A DNA stretch of 58,617 nucleotides from Nitrospirota bacterium. GTDB taxonomy: Bacteria; Nitrospirota; Thermodesulfovibrionia; Thermodesulfovibrionales; Dissulfurispiraceae. Below the pieces are notes generated by a model. It had not been told where the DNA came from and did not search any database. It saw nothing but the letters and a program-made list of their open reading frames with translations. Positions 7,373 through 16,141 of this stretch are shown here, one piece after another (the first letter of the stretch is position 1; each line of letters starts with the position of its first letter). Location of the stretch: contig JAJYVD010000010.1 in NCBI GenBank assembly GCA_021792185.1, positions 1 through 58,617 of the forward strand. Reading direction: 5' to 3'. The position numbers were made by a program, and so were the translations under genes.

Positions 7373-8941
7373 TTATCCCTGATTTAATATATCTACGAAT
7401 ATTTTCACCATAGCGGGATCGAACTGAGTGCCGGCGCCCTTTTTCAATTCTTCGACAGCCGCTTCTTTGGTAAGCCCTTTCCTGTACGGCCTGTCCGATT
7501 CCATTGCGTCATATACGTCGGCAAGCGCAAGAATTCTTGCCCCAAGAGGTATATCATCGCCGGCAAGTCCGTCGGGGTATCCGGCGCCGTCATATCTTTC
7601 GTGATGGTGTTTCATTATAGGTATAATATTTCTGAGGCCCTTGAGCGGCATAAGAATATCGGCGCCCTGCGCCGGATGTTTCCTTATCATCTCTATCTCT
7701 TCCGCAGTCAGTTTCTCTGTCTTATCCAGCACCGCCTCATACGTCCCTATCTTCCCTACATCATGGAGAATAGCAGCTAACTGAAGCCTCTCCATCGCAT
7801 CCTTATTGAGCCGGAGTTTCTCTCCGATTTTGAACGCATAATTTACCACCCTGTCCGAATGTCCTTTGGTCCAGCGCGATTTTGCATCGATGGCGGCTAT
7901 AAGGGACTTGATGGTTCCCATGAATATCTCTTCGAGGTCTTCCATCAGCTTTGCGTTTCCCATAGCAATACCGACCTGAGTTGTTATCTTTTCTATAATT
8001 GCTATATGTATATTCGTCAGCCACGCAGGCCGAACACTCGATAGGATAAATGCCCCGAATAATTTGCCTTTAATCATCAACGGCGCGCAGAAATACGAAT
8101 AGACATTCTTTTCCCCGCCCCATTTCAGCAATATCGGAGAATTTTTAAAATCGAGGGTGATATCGTTCTGATAAAACGATTTACCCTTTTTAAGAATTGC
8201 AAAAAACGGGGCATCACTACCTATTTCTTCGCCTTTATCCATGCCCGTGCCCCAAGAAGCGGTCACTTTAAGGGCGTCTCGGTCATCCTCCGAAACTACT
8301 GCCATCGAAACACCGTCGCAGGGGATTATTCTCCTTATCATCAACACGACGGTCTCTATTATCTCTTCCGCATTAAGGTTGGAGAGTATCTCTTTCCCTA
8401 TTTCATACATGAGTTGAAGGGTCTCGATTTCATGGGTCATTTTTATGCGGTTTTCCATCCATTCCGTGTAAATGGTATGGTTTTCGAGCCCTATAGAGAC
8501 ATATCGCGCTATGGAATCCATCACTTGGACCTTCGTCTCATCCACTTCATCGGACTCTGCGATCAAAACGCCCATCTCTTTTCCCTTGGAGATTACGGTA
8601 CTTATAATCGCATTTGCCGTTATTTCCGACGAACACAGCTCTTTAGGCAAAAAATCGACCACTACGGCATTTCTATCCTTCATGGCTTTCACTATGAATT
8701 CCGTTGTATCGTCATTGCATCTAATATGCTTAAGCTCGACCCTTTCCTCCCTCGTGCCGCCGGATACGGCCATTGTGTGGAATTCGCCGTGCCACCCCTT
8801 CATAATAATAATGGCTCTCTTGAAATCGGAGGAAGGGGCGATTAAATTCACCACCTCGGTGCACATGTCTTCGGCATCCTTGAATGTGCTTATAATCTGG
8901 GAAAGCCTGTAAAAAAAGTTTTGAATCTCTTTATCTTTCAT
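7373..8941 (-). CDS. GAF-GAF-HD-GYP c-di-GMP phosphodiesterase
   Basis: 522 residues. A divergent GAF-like region (about 15-165), a second GAF (about 180-340) and a C-terminal HD-GYP domain (about 345-522) with HDVGKIG, the HHERYDGAGYP motif and the ADVYDAM helix are visible, so the metal ligands and the GYP signature are intact. It should hydrolyse c-di-GMP, controlled by a small ligand or redox signal at the GAF domains. No membrane segments, so cytoplasmic. Its start overlaps the end of the HDOD gene by 11 bp: operon. Confidence 0.9.
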   Translation of the reverse strand: MKDKEIQNFFYRLSQIISTFKDAEDMCTEVVNLIAPSSDFKRAIIIMKGWHGEFHTMAVSGGTREERVELKHIRCNDDTTEFIVKAMKDRNAVVVDFLPKELCSSEITANAIISTVISKGKEMGVLIAESDEVDETKVQVMDSIARYVSIGLENHTIYTEWMENRIKMTHEIETLQLMYEIGKEILSNLNAEEIIETVVLMIRRIIPCDGVSMAVVSEDDRDALKVTASWGTGMDKGEEIGSDAPFFAILKKGKSFYQNDITLDFKNSPILLKWGGEKNVYSYFCAPLMIKGKLFGAFILSSVRPAWLTNIHIAIIEKITTQVGIAMGNAKLMEDLEEIFMGTIKSLIAAIDAKSRWTKGHSDRVVNYAFKIGEKLRLNKDAMERLQLAAILHDVGKIGTYEAVLDKTEKLTAEEIEMIRKHPAQGADILMPLKGLRNIIPIMKHHHERYDGAGYPDGLAGDDIPLGARILALADVYDAMESDRPYRKGLTKEAAVEELKKGAGTQFDPAMVKIFVDILNQG

Positions 8942-9791
8942 CCTTCCTCCACGATAAATACTGCGAAAAAGACGGTTCTGCTTCTATTATATCTATGACC
9001 TCCGATAAGATATCAATAAGCTCATCTTCCGGCAAGGGAAGTTTTTCCCAGCCCCGATCATCAAACAGCGGCACCAACCGATCCATAGAAGCCGATATGC
9101 CGATACCCTTCACTATGAAATCCGCAAGATGCACGACCGCGGCCTCTCCCGGATATGCGCCGCAAAGGCCCGGCTTGTGATGATAAGCGATAATATCGTT
9201 TATTATCGATGGGAAATTCCATTGCCCGGCAATCCATGACCCAACGGCGTCGTGCGTAAAATCTATTACCTTTTTCTCCGCATCCAGGGCGGTCATGCCT
9301 TCGGATTGAACGGTCTTATCGATCTCCGCCGATTCTTCCGCAAGCTGCTTCCTGATAAGCACCTTCCCTATATCGTGAAGCAGCGCTGCTGTCATTATCT
9401 CCCCGATGTCTTTCATATTAAATCTGTTAGCCAGAAAACCCGATACTACCGAGCAGCAGTATGAATGGTCCCACAGCCCCGGAAGTTTTTTATCGGCGAT
9501 ATCGAAGAGGGGTGTGCTAAGTATTATGCCCCTGACCGGATTGGAGCCGATAAGAACTATTGCCTTGCCTACGGATGCCACCTTGCTGTAAAGGCCGTAA
9601 AAAGGCGAGTTGACAAGTCTCAATACCTTGCCGGACAACACCTGATCCCTTTCTATAAGGCTGCTCAAGTCATCCAGAGAATAATTGCCCTCGTCTATCA
9701 GTTTAAGTATGCGGTTATGGAGCGCAGGTATTGTAGGCAGTTCCCTGATGTTGAAGAGTCTTTCTTTGATGTTGGCGGCAGCGGGTATCAC
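8931..9791 (-). CDS. HDOD-domain signalling protein
   Basis: 286 residues. The HDOD domain (about 10-215) shows the family pattern: LPTIPAL near the start, RDQVLSGKVLRLVNSPFYG, an ALLHDIGK segment and a later AYHHKPG. HDOD proteins are related to HD phosphohydrolases and regulate signalling or stress; many lack catalysis. It overlaps the genes on both sides (4 bp upstream, 11 bp downstream), so the three-gene group is translationally coupled and probably one c-di-GMP module. Confidence 0.88.
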   Translation of the reverse strand: MIPAAANIKERLFNIRELPTIPALHNRILKLIDEGNYSLDDLSSLIERDQVLSGKVLRLVNSPFYGLYSKVASVGKAIVLIGSNPVRGIILSTPLFDIADKKLPGLWDHSYCCSVVSGFLANRFNMKDIGEIMTAALLHDIGKVLIRKQLAEESAEIDKTVQSEGMTALDAEKKVIDFTHDAVGSWIAGQWNFPSIINDIIAYHHKPGLCGAYPGEAAVVHLADFIVKGIGISASMDRLVPLFDDRGWEKLPLPEDELIDILSEVIDIIEAEPSFSQYLSWRKDER

Positions 9792-10078
9792 ATCAACAAG
9801 TCCTTTATTGCATCCCTTATTTTCAGGACGATGGGGTTCCGGCCTGCTGTAGCGAACCTCTCGTCGATCTCTTTGCGCAGATTTTCAATTCCGGTTTCCT
9901 CCCTTTTTACAGGACGGCCTTCGACGACCACATTCCTTATATCCCGGCTATTCAGGAGAATTATATGCTTATCAGTCAACTCGACACCCTTGAGGAACAG
10001 AATATTGCCGTTCTTGTCCTTTATGGTTGCGGCAAGCACCATGGAAGGCTTCAGTTCATCTATGCTCACTTTTTGCAT
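9788..10078 (-). CDS. Small HD-GYP/HDOD-associated domain protein
   Basis: 96 residues, first gene of the HDOD/HD-GYP operon. The opening IDELKPSMVLAATI and the later KDKNGNILFLKGVELTD resemble the N-terminal segment that precedes HD-GYP domains in other proteins (DUF3391-like), here encoded separately. No catalytic residues are apparent. The 4-bp overlap with the HDOD gene suggests the product works with that protein. The identification is by pattern only. Confidence 0.65.
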   Translation of the reverse strand: MQKVSIDELKPSMVLAATIKDKNGNILFLKGVELTDKHIILLNSRDIRNVVVEGRPVKREETGIENLRKEIDERFATAGRNPIVLKIRDAIKDLLM

Positions 10079-10140
10079 TTTCTACCGCCCTTCTAAAGAA
10101 GATATCCAAATTATATCACTCATCAGACGAAAATCAACAA

Positions 10141-10186
10141 AAAATATTAAACAGATTACACAGATTAAACACATTAAAAATATTAA
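10141..10186. repeat. Tandem 9-bp array (ACAGATTAA type)
   Basis: Consecutive 9-bp units ACAGATTAC, ACAGATTAA, ACACATTAA and AAATATTAA follow a degenerate first unit. Lies in the 476-bp gene-free stretch upstream of the HDOD operon. No facing arm seen. Confidence 0.7.
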
Positions 10187-10210
10187 TAGGCTTTCTTTAT
10201 TATGGCATGG

Positions 10211-10543
10211 AAGGCACGGCTTCAAAGCCTTTACAAGTGCTGGGTTACGTTCAGAGCATAGATATTAAGCGAAGTTACTCAATAACTAAGCACCGATGCG
10301 GAAGACGGGAAGGCGTATGCATGTTGGATATTTCGCCGGTAAAGTCTTTTCCGCCATACCTTCCATGCCCTTGCAAGTTCCGGGATGTGAGACGTGCTGA
10401 AAAAGCCTTTACTCATATGGAACATTATCACAACATTCTCTTTCTCGTGAGCTACAACATTGCTTTGTTATTGAGTAATACTCTGGTAATCTCCGGATTG
10501 CACAAGCAACTACACTTAGTAAAGGCTTTTGAAGTATGCCTCA
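10211..10543. repeat. Palindromic element B, copy 1
   Basis: Occupies most of the gene-free stretch 10079-10554. Terminal inverted repeats at 10211-10239 and 10513-10543 share AGGCA--- CTTCAAA-GCCTTTAC. A second nested inverted pair is GTTACTCAATAAC against GTTATTGAGTAA. Block 10271-10307 matches 21534-21568 in the opposite orientation (CCGTC-TCCGCATCGGTG then TTATTG-GT-A), and the terminal repeat also occurs at 5665-5697. No open reading frame worth calling. This may be a miniature element or an RNA-forming repeat. Confidence 0.65.
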
Positions 10544-10554
10544 CTGACCTATGG

Positions 10555-11133
10555 TTACGGATTGTGGTTATACTTTGTCATCTTATAGACGTGCAGTATT
10601 CTTTGAACAGCGGTTATATGGCTCAGGAAGAACAACAATACTATAACGGGAAACAACCATCCTGTTATGCAGCCGAAGGCTAACAGCACCACCCTCTCGG
10701 GCCTCTCCATAAGCCCTACAGCGCACTCAATGCCTATGCCCCCGGCCCTTGCCCTTACATAACTTATCACCATGGCGCCGACAAGGCTGCCTATGCTCAG
10801 CATAACGCCTGCGAGATTATTCCTATCGAAAAAATACCATGCTACGGCGATGAAAATAAAAGAATCGGAATACCTGTCGAGGGTCGAATCGAGGAGCGCG
10901 CCGAATCTGGTGCTTTTGCCGTTAGTGCGGGCGACAATGCCGTCGAGCATATCGAAAAAGCCTCCTGCGATTATCAGGAGTCCTCCGGCAAGGGGATTAA
11001 ACGGTATAACTAAAGCCGCTGCCGCCGTAATCAGAAACCCGGCAACGGTAAGAATATTCGGACTTACGGCTATGCGCCTTGTCAAAGGCGTAAGGGGCTT
11101 ATCGAGGAAATGCCCGAGCTTCGCGCTTATCAA
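10555..11133 (-). CDS. CDP-alcohol phosphatidyltransferase, probably phosphatidylinositol-phosphate synthase
   Basis: 192 residues with several membrane helices. The complete family motif D61-x2-D64-G-x2-A-R-x8-G78-x3-D82-x3-D86 is present, so it should transfer a phosphatidyl group from a CDP-lipid to an alcohol. It abuts the inositol-1-phosphate synthase gene with no gap, which points to inositol-1-phosphate as acceptor and phosphatidylinositol phosphate as product (inference from context). The alternative, PgsA (glycerol-3-phosphate acceptor), cannot be excluded from sequence alone. Confidence 0.85.
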   Translation of the reverse strand: MISAKLGHFLDKPLTPLTRRIAVSPNILTVAGFLITAAAALVIPFNPLAGGLLIIAGGFFDMLDGIVARTNGKSTRFGALLDSTLDRYSDSFIFIAVAWYFFDRNNLAGVMLSIGSLVGAMVISYVRARAGGIGIECAVGLMERPERVVLLAFGCITGWLFPVIVLLFFLSHITAVQRILHVYKMTKYNHNP

Positions 11134-12237
11134 CTACCTCTCCCTTTTATTTGCTATGAATTCTTCCACCATTTCTCTCGCTTCTTCGTCGGAAAACTGC
11201 GTCCTCGGATGCTTCATGAAATAAGATGAAGGAGAGAGAAGAGCGCCGCCCACACCCCTGTCTTTTGCGATCTTGCAGCACCTGACGGCGTCTATAACGA
11301 CGCCTGCGCTGTTTGGAGAGTCTTCGACCGACAGCCTCATCTCGAGATGCATGGGTATATTTCCAAAACCGCGTCCCTCTATGCGCAAAAAGCAGACCTT
11401 GTTATCGTCCATCCATGGCACGTAATCCGAAGGGCCTATGTGTATATCGTCATCGGTCATCCCGTGCGTAACCTGCGACTGAACCGCCTCTGTCTTGGAT
11501 ATCTTTTTAGATTTGAGCCTGTTGTGATTAAGCATATTCAGGAAATCGGTATTTCCTCCCACGTTAAGCTGATAGGTATGGTCTATCTTTACGCCCCTGT
11601 CCATAAATAATTTTGTAAGCATCCTGTGGATAATAGTCGCCCCTATCTGTGATTTTATATCGTCGCCGATCAGCGGTATGCCTTTTTCTTCAAAGCGCCT
11701 TATCCATGCATCTTCAGATGCTATAAAAACGGGAATGCAGTTAATTAAGGCAACGCCTGCCTCAAGACATGCGTTCGCGTAATACTTTGCGGCCTGTTCG
11801 GAGCCGACAGGAAGATAGTTGATCAGCATATCCGCTCCGCTTTCCTTAAGCATCTTAACTACATCGCACGGCTTCTCATCGGCCGCGATAAATCTCTTGC
11901 CGTCGGGATAGTCGGCCATGTGCGAAGATATGCCGTCGAGGATTTCGCCCATCTGTACCTTTACAGGATAATCCGGGATCCGTGAATAAAACGCCTTAGT
12001 GCAGTTCGGTCCGGCAAATACAGCTTCCTTTAATGGCCTGTTCACCTTCCTTGCGTCTATATCAAATGCCGCGACAACCTCGATATCTCCGGGCAGGTAT
12101 CCTCCGAGATTATGATGCATAAGGCCGAGGAATTTATCGGGGCTGTCCTCCCGTAATGACTTGTAATATTCTATTCCCTGAATCAGAGAGCTTGCGCAAT
12201 TGCCGACCCCGGCAATCGCAATCCGTATCTTACCCAT
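11134..12237 (-). CDS. ino1: Inositol-1-phosphate synthase (actinobacterial type)
   Basis: 367 residues, about the length of mycobacterial Ino1. It converts glucose-6-phosphate to myo-inositol-1-phosphate using bound NAD. The Rossmann start [13 protein letters not shown] (about 8-20) and internal motifs [35 protein letters not shown] and SPNSAGV are typical of this enzyme. It is directly upstream of the CDP-alcohol phosphotransferase, so the pair probably makes an inositol phospholipid. Inositol lipids are uncommon outside actinobacteria and thermophiles. Confidence 0.9.
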   Translation of the reverse strand: MGKIRIAIAGVGNCASSLIQGIEYYKSLREDSPDKFLGLMHHNLGGYLPGDIEVVAAFDIDARKVNRPLKEAVFAGPNCTKAFYSRIPDYPVKVQMGEILDGISSHMADYPDGKRFIAADEKPCDVVKMLKESGADMLINYLPVGSEQAAKYYANACLEAGVALINCIPVFIASEDAWIRRFEEKGIPLIGDDIKSQIGATIIHRMLTKLFMDRGVKIDHTYQLNVGGNTDFLNMLNHNRLKSKKISKTEAVQSQVTHGMTDDDIHIGPSDYVPWMDDNKVCFLRIEGRGFGNIPMHLEMRLSVEDSPNSAGVVIDAVRCCKIAKDRGVGGALLSPSSYFMKHPRTQFSDEEAREMVEEFIANKRER

Positions 12238-12256
12238 GCTGTTAATATCTCCTCGA

Positions 12257-12664
12257 TTATTTTATCTCTATATGTCTCGGTATATCTTTAGTTTTTTTGG
12301 GAAGGACTATTTTTAAAATGCCGTCATTAAGCGTAGCCCTTATTTTATCCTGATCCACATCGCAGGGCAATAAAAACGACCTGAAAAAAGCTCCGTACGC
12401 CCTTTCCACCTGATAATAATTCCTCCCTTCGCAGCGGAACTTTCTCTCACCGCTTAAATTGAGAGTATTGCCCTCAACCTTAATATTAATATCGGATTCG
12501 GAAACTTCGGGCAACTCGGCCTTAACCGTAAAATCCTCCGGAGTCTCATAAATATCCACGACAGGCAGCCATGCCGGCTGATCGGCAATTCCCCTGCCTG
12601 CCTGCGGAACGTCAAAAAGCTTATTAATTCTTTCCCTCAGCGGAAACGGGTCCCATTTTTCCAT
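12257..12664 (-). CDS. Small heat-shock protein (Hsp20/alpha-crystallin)
   Basis: 135 residues. The alpha-crystallin domain (about 35-125) shows [28 protein letters not shown] and the C-terminal [12 protein letters not shown], followed by a short tail. An ATP-independent holdase that keeps unfolding proteins soluble. A sigma-70-like promoter lies directly upstream (12704-12732). A second Hsp20 gene occurs at 53346-53723; the two are distinct paralogues. Confidence 0.9.
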   Translation of the reverse strand: MEKWDPFPLRERINKLFDVPQAGRGIADQPAWLPVVDIYETPEDFTVKAELPEVSESDINIKVEGNTLNLSGERKFRCEGRNYYQVERAYGAFFRSFLLPCDVDQDKIRATLNDGILKIVLPKKTKDIPRHIEIK

Positions 12665-12703
12665 TTCTTTCAGACCCCCGGAGTTAAAATCATAAACAGG
12701 ATT

Positions 12704-12732
12704 TTATAAATTAACTCATGCACTTGTGTCAA
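12704..12732 (-). promoter_or_regulatory. Promoter of hsp20
   Basis: On the minus strand TTGACA (12732-12727), a 17-bp spacer and TTATAA (12709-12704). The -35 box overlaps the stop codon of recO. Leader to the hsp20 start is about 35 nt. No CIRCE operator is visible. Confidence 0.6.
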
Positions 12733-13499
12733 GGACTAATCCCGACAGCAAAATTCTCTTTCCTTAATTGTCTCGACCGGCCTAAGATATAGGCGATATG
12801 AGAATTTATAACGTGCCCTATTTCAGACAGCATATACGCAGGCGCTTTTACCCTGTTTATATTCGACAAACGCCATTTTATAAGGCTGTTGTAGAGTCTC
12901 ACGGTCCCGTCGGACAGGCGTATCGAGCCTTCCCTGTCACGGATGCATTTTTCACAGATTATCGAACCGTGAGATACATAAAAATTATTATGCCCGCTGT
13001 AAGACCCATTATAAGATATAGTTCCGCACCTGCCGCACATATCGAGCCTCGGCGCGTATCCGGCAATCTCGAGGAATTTTATTTTGTAATAGAGGAGATA
13101 CAGCGCATTGTCGCAGTCCGATTCGAGTTTAGTCAGCGTGCCGAGCAGCAGTTTGAAAACGGCGAAGTGAGGCTCTCTTTCGGGCATGAACTTAAGGCTG
13201 AGTTCCAGCATTTCGGAAACATTCAGAAGACGCTTCAGGTCGTCCCGGAGTGCATGAAAGGTCTTTATTATATCCGACTGGGTCAGGCGGGGCAGGTTAG
13301 CGTCCTCTTTGCCCATAAACGAGATTTTGGAATAGGTAAGCGGTTCGAGACTGCTTCCGAACCTGCTTTTGATCTTTCTGGGACTTTTGGCAAATACCTT
13401 GAGCAAGCCGTAATCGCGGGTAAGATATGTAACTATGAGGTCCGCTTCTCCGAATAAGGAATTATTCAGGACAATTCCTTCCGTTCTTTTCAGCATCAC
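12729..13499 (-). CDS. recO: DNA repair protein RecO
   Basis: 256 residues. RecO loads RecA with RecR during recombinational repair. The N-terminal OB fold has EGIVLNNSLFGEADLIVTYLT and FAKSPRK; the helical C-terminal part contains a zinc site (CGRCG about 154-158 and CEKC about 182-185). The start could be M1 or M2 (MLKRTEG). It overlaps the upstream DUF151 gene by 4 bp and belongs to the era-recO group common in bacteria. Confidence 0.93.
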   Translation of the reverse strand: MMLKRTEGIVLNNSLFGEADLIVTYLTRDYGLLKVFAKSPRKIKSRFGSSLEPLTYSKISFMGKEDANLPRLTQSDIIKTFHALRDDLKRLLNVSEMLELSLKFMPEREPHFAVFKLLLGTLTKLESDCDNALYLLYYKIKFLEIAGYAPRLDMCGRCGTISYNGSYSGHNNFYVSHGSIICEKCIRDREGSIRLSDGTVRLYNSLIKWRLSNINRVKAPAYMLSEIGHVINSHIAYILGRSRQLRKENFAVGISP

Positions 13500-13948
13500 A
13501 TAATATTCCCGAAATCTTCGGGTTTCAGGTTCTTAAGCCATTCCTCGAGCTCGTCGGCTATCTTTACCTCAAGCACGCTCTCTTCGACGAAAATAGGCGC
13601 GTTTGCCCGAAGCGCGACAGCGACCGCATCCGAGGGCCTCGAGTCTATGCTTACGTCCCTTTTGCCGTCGCTTGCGTGGATAGCGGCATAGTAAGTATTG
13701 TCGACGATTTCGGTAATCACTATCTTTGTGATCCTGACATTAAAGCCGTCGAATACATTTTTAACGAGGTCGTGCGTAAGGGGCCTCGGAGTAATCACCT
13801 TACCGAGGGCGAGGGCTATGGCGTCGGCCTCCGGTTTCCCTATCCATATGGGAAGGGTCTCGGCGCCGTCTATCTGATGCAAGAGCAGGATATACATGCC
13901 GCTTCTCGGATCGAAAAGCAAACCTTCCACTTTCATTTGAATGAGCAT
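13496..13948 (-). CDS. Bifunctional nuclease-family protein (DUF151)
   Basis: 150 residues. Typical of DUF151: GMYILLLHQIDG, ETLPIWIGKPEADAIALAL, and the central RPSDAVAVALRANAPIFVEE. Plant and some bacterial members have been described as nucleases; the bacterial function is unsettled. It lies between era and recO with overlaps at both ends (1 bp and 4 bp), so it is translated with them. Confidence 0.88.
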   Translation of the reverse strand: MLIQMKVEGLLFDPRSGMYILLLHQIDGAETLPIWIGKPEADAIALALGKVITPRPLTHDLVKNVFDGFNVRITKIVITEIVDNTYYAAIHASDGKRDVSIDSRPSDAVAVALRANAPIFVEESVLEVKIADELEEWLKNLKPEDFGNIM

Positions 13949-14832
13949 TAACTAAACCCCAGTTCCTTTAATATGCGTTCGTTGCCGCGCCAGTCCTTTT
14001 TAATCTTTACCCGCAGTTCTATAAAGACCTTCGTGCCGAGCAGCTTCTCCATATCAAGCCTTGCGGCTGTCCCGATCGATTTAAGTTTCGACCCGCCTTT
14101 CCCTATTATAATACCCTTCTGCCCCTCTCTTTCAACATAAATATTCGCATTGATAAACACAACCCCGTTCTCCCTCTCGGCCCAATGTGTTATCTCCACC
14201 GCGACAGAATGCGGTATTTCGTCCTCCGTATGCCTGATGATCTTCTCCCTGATTATCTCCGCCGCCATGAACCGCTCAAGCTGATCCGTCAGTATATCCT
14301 CCGGGTAATATTTGGGACCCTCCGGAAGATAATCCGTAACTGTCTTGACCAAACTATCAACGCCGTCCCCCGTAAGCGCGGAGACCGGTATTATCTCCTT
14401 GAACGGATAAAGCCTGCTGTAGGCGTCTATAACCGGCAGCACCTCCGGCTTTTTAACCGTATCTATTTTGTTTATCACTAAAAATACAGGCTTGTTTAAA
14501 TCCTTCATAATATCGATAATAAACCTGTCGCCGCCGCCGGGTTCTTCGGGCTCGACCATAAAGAGTATCACATCCGTTTCCTTTGCGGATTCCCTCGCCT
14601 CTTTGACCATAAGCTCTCCAAGCCTGTGCTTAGGTTTATGGATTCCGGGGGTGTCGATGAATATTATCTGGGAGTCAGGCAGCGTTTTAACGCCGACTAT
14701 CCTGTTCCTCGTGGTCTGGGGTTTCGGAGAAACAATGGCGACCTTTTCGCCGAGGATCGCGTTGAGCAAGGTGGATTTGCCGACATTCGGCCTTCCTGTC
14801 AGAGAAACATAACCGCTGCGAAATTTTTCCAT
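13948..14832 (-). CDS. era: GTPase Era
   Basis: 294 residues. Era is an essential GTPase that binds the 3' end of 16S rRNA and helps 30S assembly. Visible motifs: G1 GRPNVGKST (about 13-21), G3 DTPG (about 60), G4 NKID, and the C-terminal KH domain with GKGGSKLKSIG. It overlaps DUF151 by 1 bp and abuts the aminotransferase gene upstream, so one transcript is likely. Confidence 0.96.
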   Translation of the reverse strand: MEKFRSGYVSLTGRPNVGKSTLLNAILGEKVAIVSPKPQTTRNRIVGVKTLPDSQIIFIDTPGIHKPKHRLGELMVKEARESAKETDVILFMVEPEEPGGGDRFIIDIMKDLNKPVFLVINKIDTVKKPEVLPVIDAYSRLYPFKEIIPVSALTGDGVDSLVKTVTDYLPEGPKYYPEDILTDQLERFMAAEIIREKIIRHTEDEIPHSVAVEITHWAERENGVVFINANIYVEREGQKGIIIGKGGSKLKSIGTAARLDMEKLLGTKVFIELRVKIKKDWRGNERILKELGFS

Positions 14833-16023
14833 CTACTTTAAATTTGCCAGCGCTTCTTTTATTCTATCCAGCCCCTTCTGTATGTTCTCCATGGATGTGG
14901 CGTATGATATACGGATAAAATTGTCGTCCCCGAACGCCTCGCCGTGCACCAGCGCGACCTTCGCGTCTTCGAGCAGATACATCGCCATATCGAACGATGA
15001 ATTTATTGCCCTGTCTCCGGCCTTTTTACCGTAATGTTTTGAAACATTCGGGAACGCATAAAATGCGCCGTTGGGCTTCAGGCAGCTTATGCCTTCGATG
15101 GAATTCAACCCGTCCACTAAAAATTTTCTCCTTTTGTCGAATTCCGCGCGCATTGTGTTTATAAAATCCTGCGGGCCCGTCAATGCGGCCACCGCCGCCT
15201 TTTGTGAAATTGACGCCGGATTTGATGTAGACTGGCTCTGGATATTGGTCATTGCCTTTATAATCTCCTTAGGCCCGGCAGTATAGCCGATCCTCCACCC
15301 TGTCATGGCGTGGGATTTCGAAAGCCCGTTAATAACGATAGTCTTATCCTTTATCTCTTTTCCGAGGGACGCTATACTTACGAATTCCGTGCCGTCGTAA
15401 ACGAGCTTTTCGTAAATTTCATCAGAGACAATGTAAACATTATGTTTAAGGGCTATTTCCGCAATGGCCTGAATGGTTTTTTTATCGCAGGTCAGCCCTG
15501 TCGGGTTTGAAGGGGAATTGAGTATGATCGCCTTTGTATTTTTCGTTATCTTCGATTCGAGGACATCGGGCTTCAGCATGAAATTATCTTTTTCGTATGT
15601 CTTAATGAAAACGGGAGACGCATCGTTGAGCAAAACCTGATCCGGATAAGAAACCCAGTAAGGAGACGGGATTATAACTTCATCTCCGGGGCCGTAAATG
15701 GCCTGCGCTGCATTATAAAGGCTGTGCTTTGCCCCGCAGGAAACGATTATATCTTCTTTTGCGTATTCAAGATTGTTATCCTGCTTAAGTTTTCGAGCAA
15801 TAGCGTCTTTAAGCTCGTCGATACCGCCTACCGGAGTGTATTTTGTAAAACCGTCCCTTATCGCCTTTATTGCAGCCTCTTTCACGTGTTCCGGCGTATC
15901 GAAATCAGGCTCGCCCACTCCGAAGTTCACGACATCCATCCCCTGAGCCTTCATTGCCTTGGCCTTGGCGTCAACGGCAAGCGTAGGGGACGGCTTGATC
16001 TTTTTAGCCCTTTCGGAAAGCAT
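14833..16023 (-). CDS. Class I PLP-dependent aminotransferase (aspartate aminotransferase type)
   Basis: About 396 residues from ATG 16023. Fold-type I aminotransferase: GVGEPDFDTPEH near the N-terminus, NSPSNPTG, the DEIYEKLVYDG segment and the PLP lysine in SKSHAMTGWRIGY. It probably transfers amino groups between aspartate and 2-oxoglutarate, possibly acting on prephenate as well. An open frame extends to 16047, but AAGGAGG is 8 nt before ATG 16023 and overlaps the longer start, so the shorter protein is favoured. Confidence 0.92.
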   Translation of the reverse strand: MLSERAKKIKPSPTLAVDAKAKAMKAQGMDVVNFGVGEPDFDTPEHVKEAAIKAIRDGFTKYTPVGGIDELKDAIARKLKQDNNLEYAKEDIIVSCGAKHSLYNAAQAIYGPGDEVIIPSPYWVSYPDQVLLNDASPVFIKTYEKDNFMLKPDVLESKITKNTKAIILNSPSNPTGLTCDKKTIQAIAEIALKHNVYIVSDEIYEKLVYDGTEFVSIASLGKEIKDKTIVINGLSKSHAMTGWRIGYTAGPKEIIKAMTNIQSQSTSNPASISQKAAVAALTGPQDFINTMRAEFDKRRKFLVDGLNSIEGISCLKPNGAFYAFPNVSKHYGKKAGDRAINSSFDMAMYLLEDAKVALVHGEAFGDDNFIRISYATSMENIQKGLDRIKEALANLK

Positions 16024-16106
16024 AAAGAAGTCCTCCTTGGAAATCATATTGTTTTATGAATAATGCATTACGCGGTTATGGTCGTTATTATAGCCCATTT
16101 TTCGAT

Positions 16107-16123
16107 TTTAATTCCCTGATCTT
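16107..16123. repeat. 17-bp direct repeat, left border of ATPase insertion
   Basis: TTTAATTCCCTGATCTT here is identical to 17451-17467, which is the 3' end of the TPR lipoprotein gene. The pair brackets the AAA ATPase gene and may be a target duplication. Confidence 0.7.
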
Positions 16124-16141
16124 AATGCCTTTGTCTTTTCC

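Noticed and set aside
9465-10268. Long plus-strand reading frame opposite the HDOD operon
   Set aside because: It is antisense to two well-supported genes, ends in the repeat element and encodes nothing recognisable.
10027-10683. 218-codon plus-strand frame over the element B region
   Set aside because: It runs across non-coding palindromes and into the antisense of the phosphatidyltransferase gene; no protein features.
12665-12728. CIRCE or other heat-shock operator upstream of hsp20
   Set aside because: No TTAGCACTC-type inverted repeat; only a sigma-70-like promoter is visible.
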